DNA of 64,000 bases from Hyphomonadaceae bacterium (GTDB lineage: Bacteria > Pseudomonadota > Alphaproteobacteria > Caulobacterales > Hyphomonadaceae), in assembly GCA_022844345.1 (NCBI GenBank), contig JALHLU010000016.1, positions 1-64,000 of the forward strand. The letters are read 5' to 3'. Below the pieces are notes generated by a model. That model saw nothing but the letters and a program-made list of their open reading frames with translations. It was not told the DNA's origin and did not search any database. Shown piece by piece: positions 63,863-64,000 of the stretch. The position numbers were made by a program, and so were the translations under genes. Numbering within the stretch: position 1 is the first letter of the stretch; each line of letters starts with the position of its first letter.

Positions 63863-64000
63863 TCAGCCTGCTTCGCGGTAACGCTGGATACGGGCGTCGA
63901 GTTCGGCGAGGCGGTTGCGCCAGACCACCAGTTCGCGGGCGGAGAGACCGCCCTGTGCTGGTGGGACGGGTTCCAGCGAGGCGAGTTCAGTCGCCAGCCG
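63863..64000 (-). CDS. C-terminal end of a gene running off the right edge
   Basis: Minus strand, 45 codons to TGA, frame open at the edge. The residues (SARELVVWRNRLAELDARIQ) form an amphipathic helix ending RYREAG. Family not recognised from this part. It converges with the GlxA-type gene, six bases apart. Confidence 0.55.
   Translation of the reverse strand, partial: RLATELASLEPVPPAQGGLSARELVVWRNRLAELDARIQRYREAG

Overview
The window looks like a high-GC alphaproteobacterial chromosome, most likely Caulobacterales and probably Hyphomonadaceae-like. This rests on GTP-type PEP carboxykinase, an UrcA-family protein, a class GN (marine proteobacterial) sortase with its VIT/VWA target, and many Tat or lipoprotein enzymes. 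The taxonomy is inferred from gene families, not from a marker gene.

Layout. (1) Positions 1-1.7 kb hold the end of an IS3-type insertion sequence running off the left edge, an uncharacterised gene starting one base inside the IS end, a small HD-domain alarmone hydrolase, and a 21-codon ORF stub. (2) Positions 1.7-24 kb are an accessory island. It carries seven TIR-domain proteins: five TIR/TolB-N-like/TPR paralogues, one TIR/membrane/14-blade WD40 protein and one TIR/coiled-coil/membrane/WD40 protein. Interspersed are an acyl-CoA ligase, a flavoprotein, a secreted TPR protein, a DUF6090-like membrane protein and a MetX-like alpha/beta hydrolase. Nearly every gap in this island carries a diverged copy of one dispersed non-coding repeat (types A and B), which I do not see after about 23.8 kb. 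Four of the five TIR-TPR genes share a duplicated promoter and leader; the fifth is translationally coupled to its neighbour. (3) tRNA-Gln and tRNA-Pro at 24.2-24.5 kb mark the right edge of the island. (4) Positions 24.6-64 kb are ordinary housekeeping and accessory metabolism: SppA, a phosphatase/MBL/sulfurtransferase cluster, peptide ABC transporter permeases and binding protein (no ATPases here), acyl-CoA synthetase, GDPD, PEPCK, HAD dehalogenase, aspartate aminotransferase, an XRE-regulated membrane protein, S9 peptidase, the sortase pair, M16 peptidase, 5'-nucleotidase and two DJ-1/PfpI proteins.

Points of most interest are the TIR array with its private repeat family and shared promoter; the sortase locus, where a 120-bp palindromic element sits in frame inside the sortase gene and the target has an unusual LPQGST sorting motif; three MITE-like elements with about 35-bp inverted ends; a dppB-like gene that appears to start at CTG behind a strong Shine-Dalgarno; and a perfect 7-6-7 palindrome overlapping the promoter of the XRE operon.

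All assignments are by reading the translations; no database search was run. Many long ORFs opposite real genes in this GC-rich sequence are shadows and are left out.
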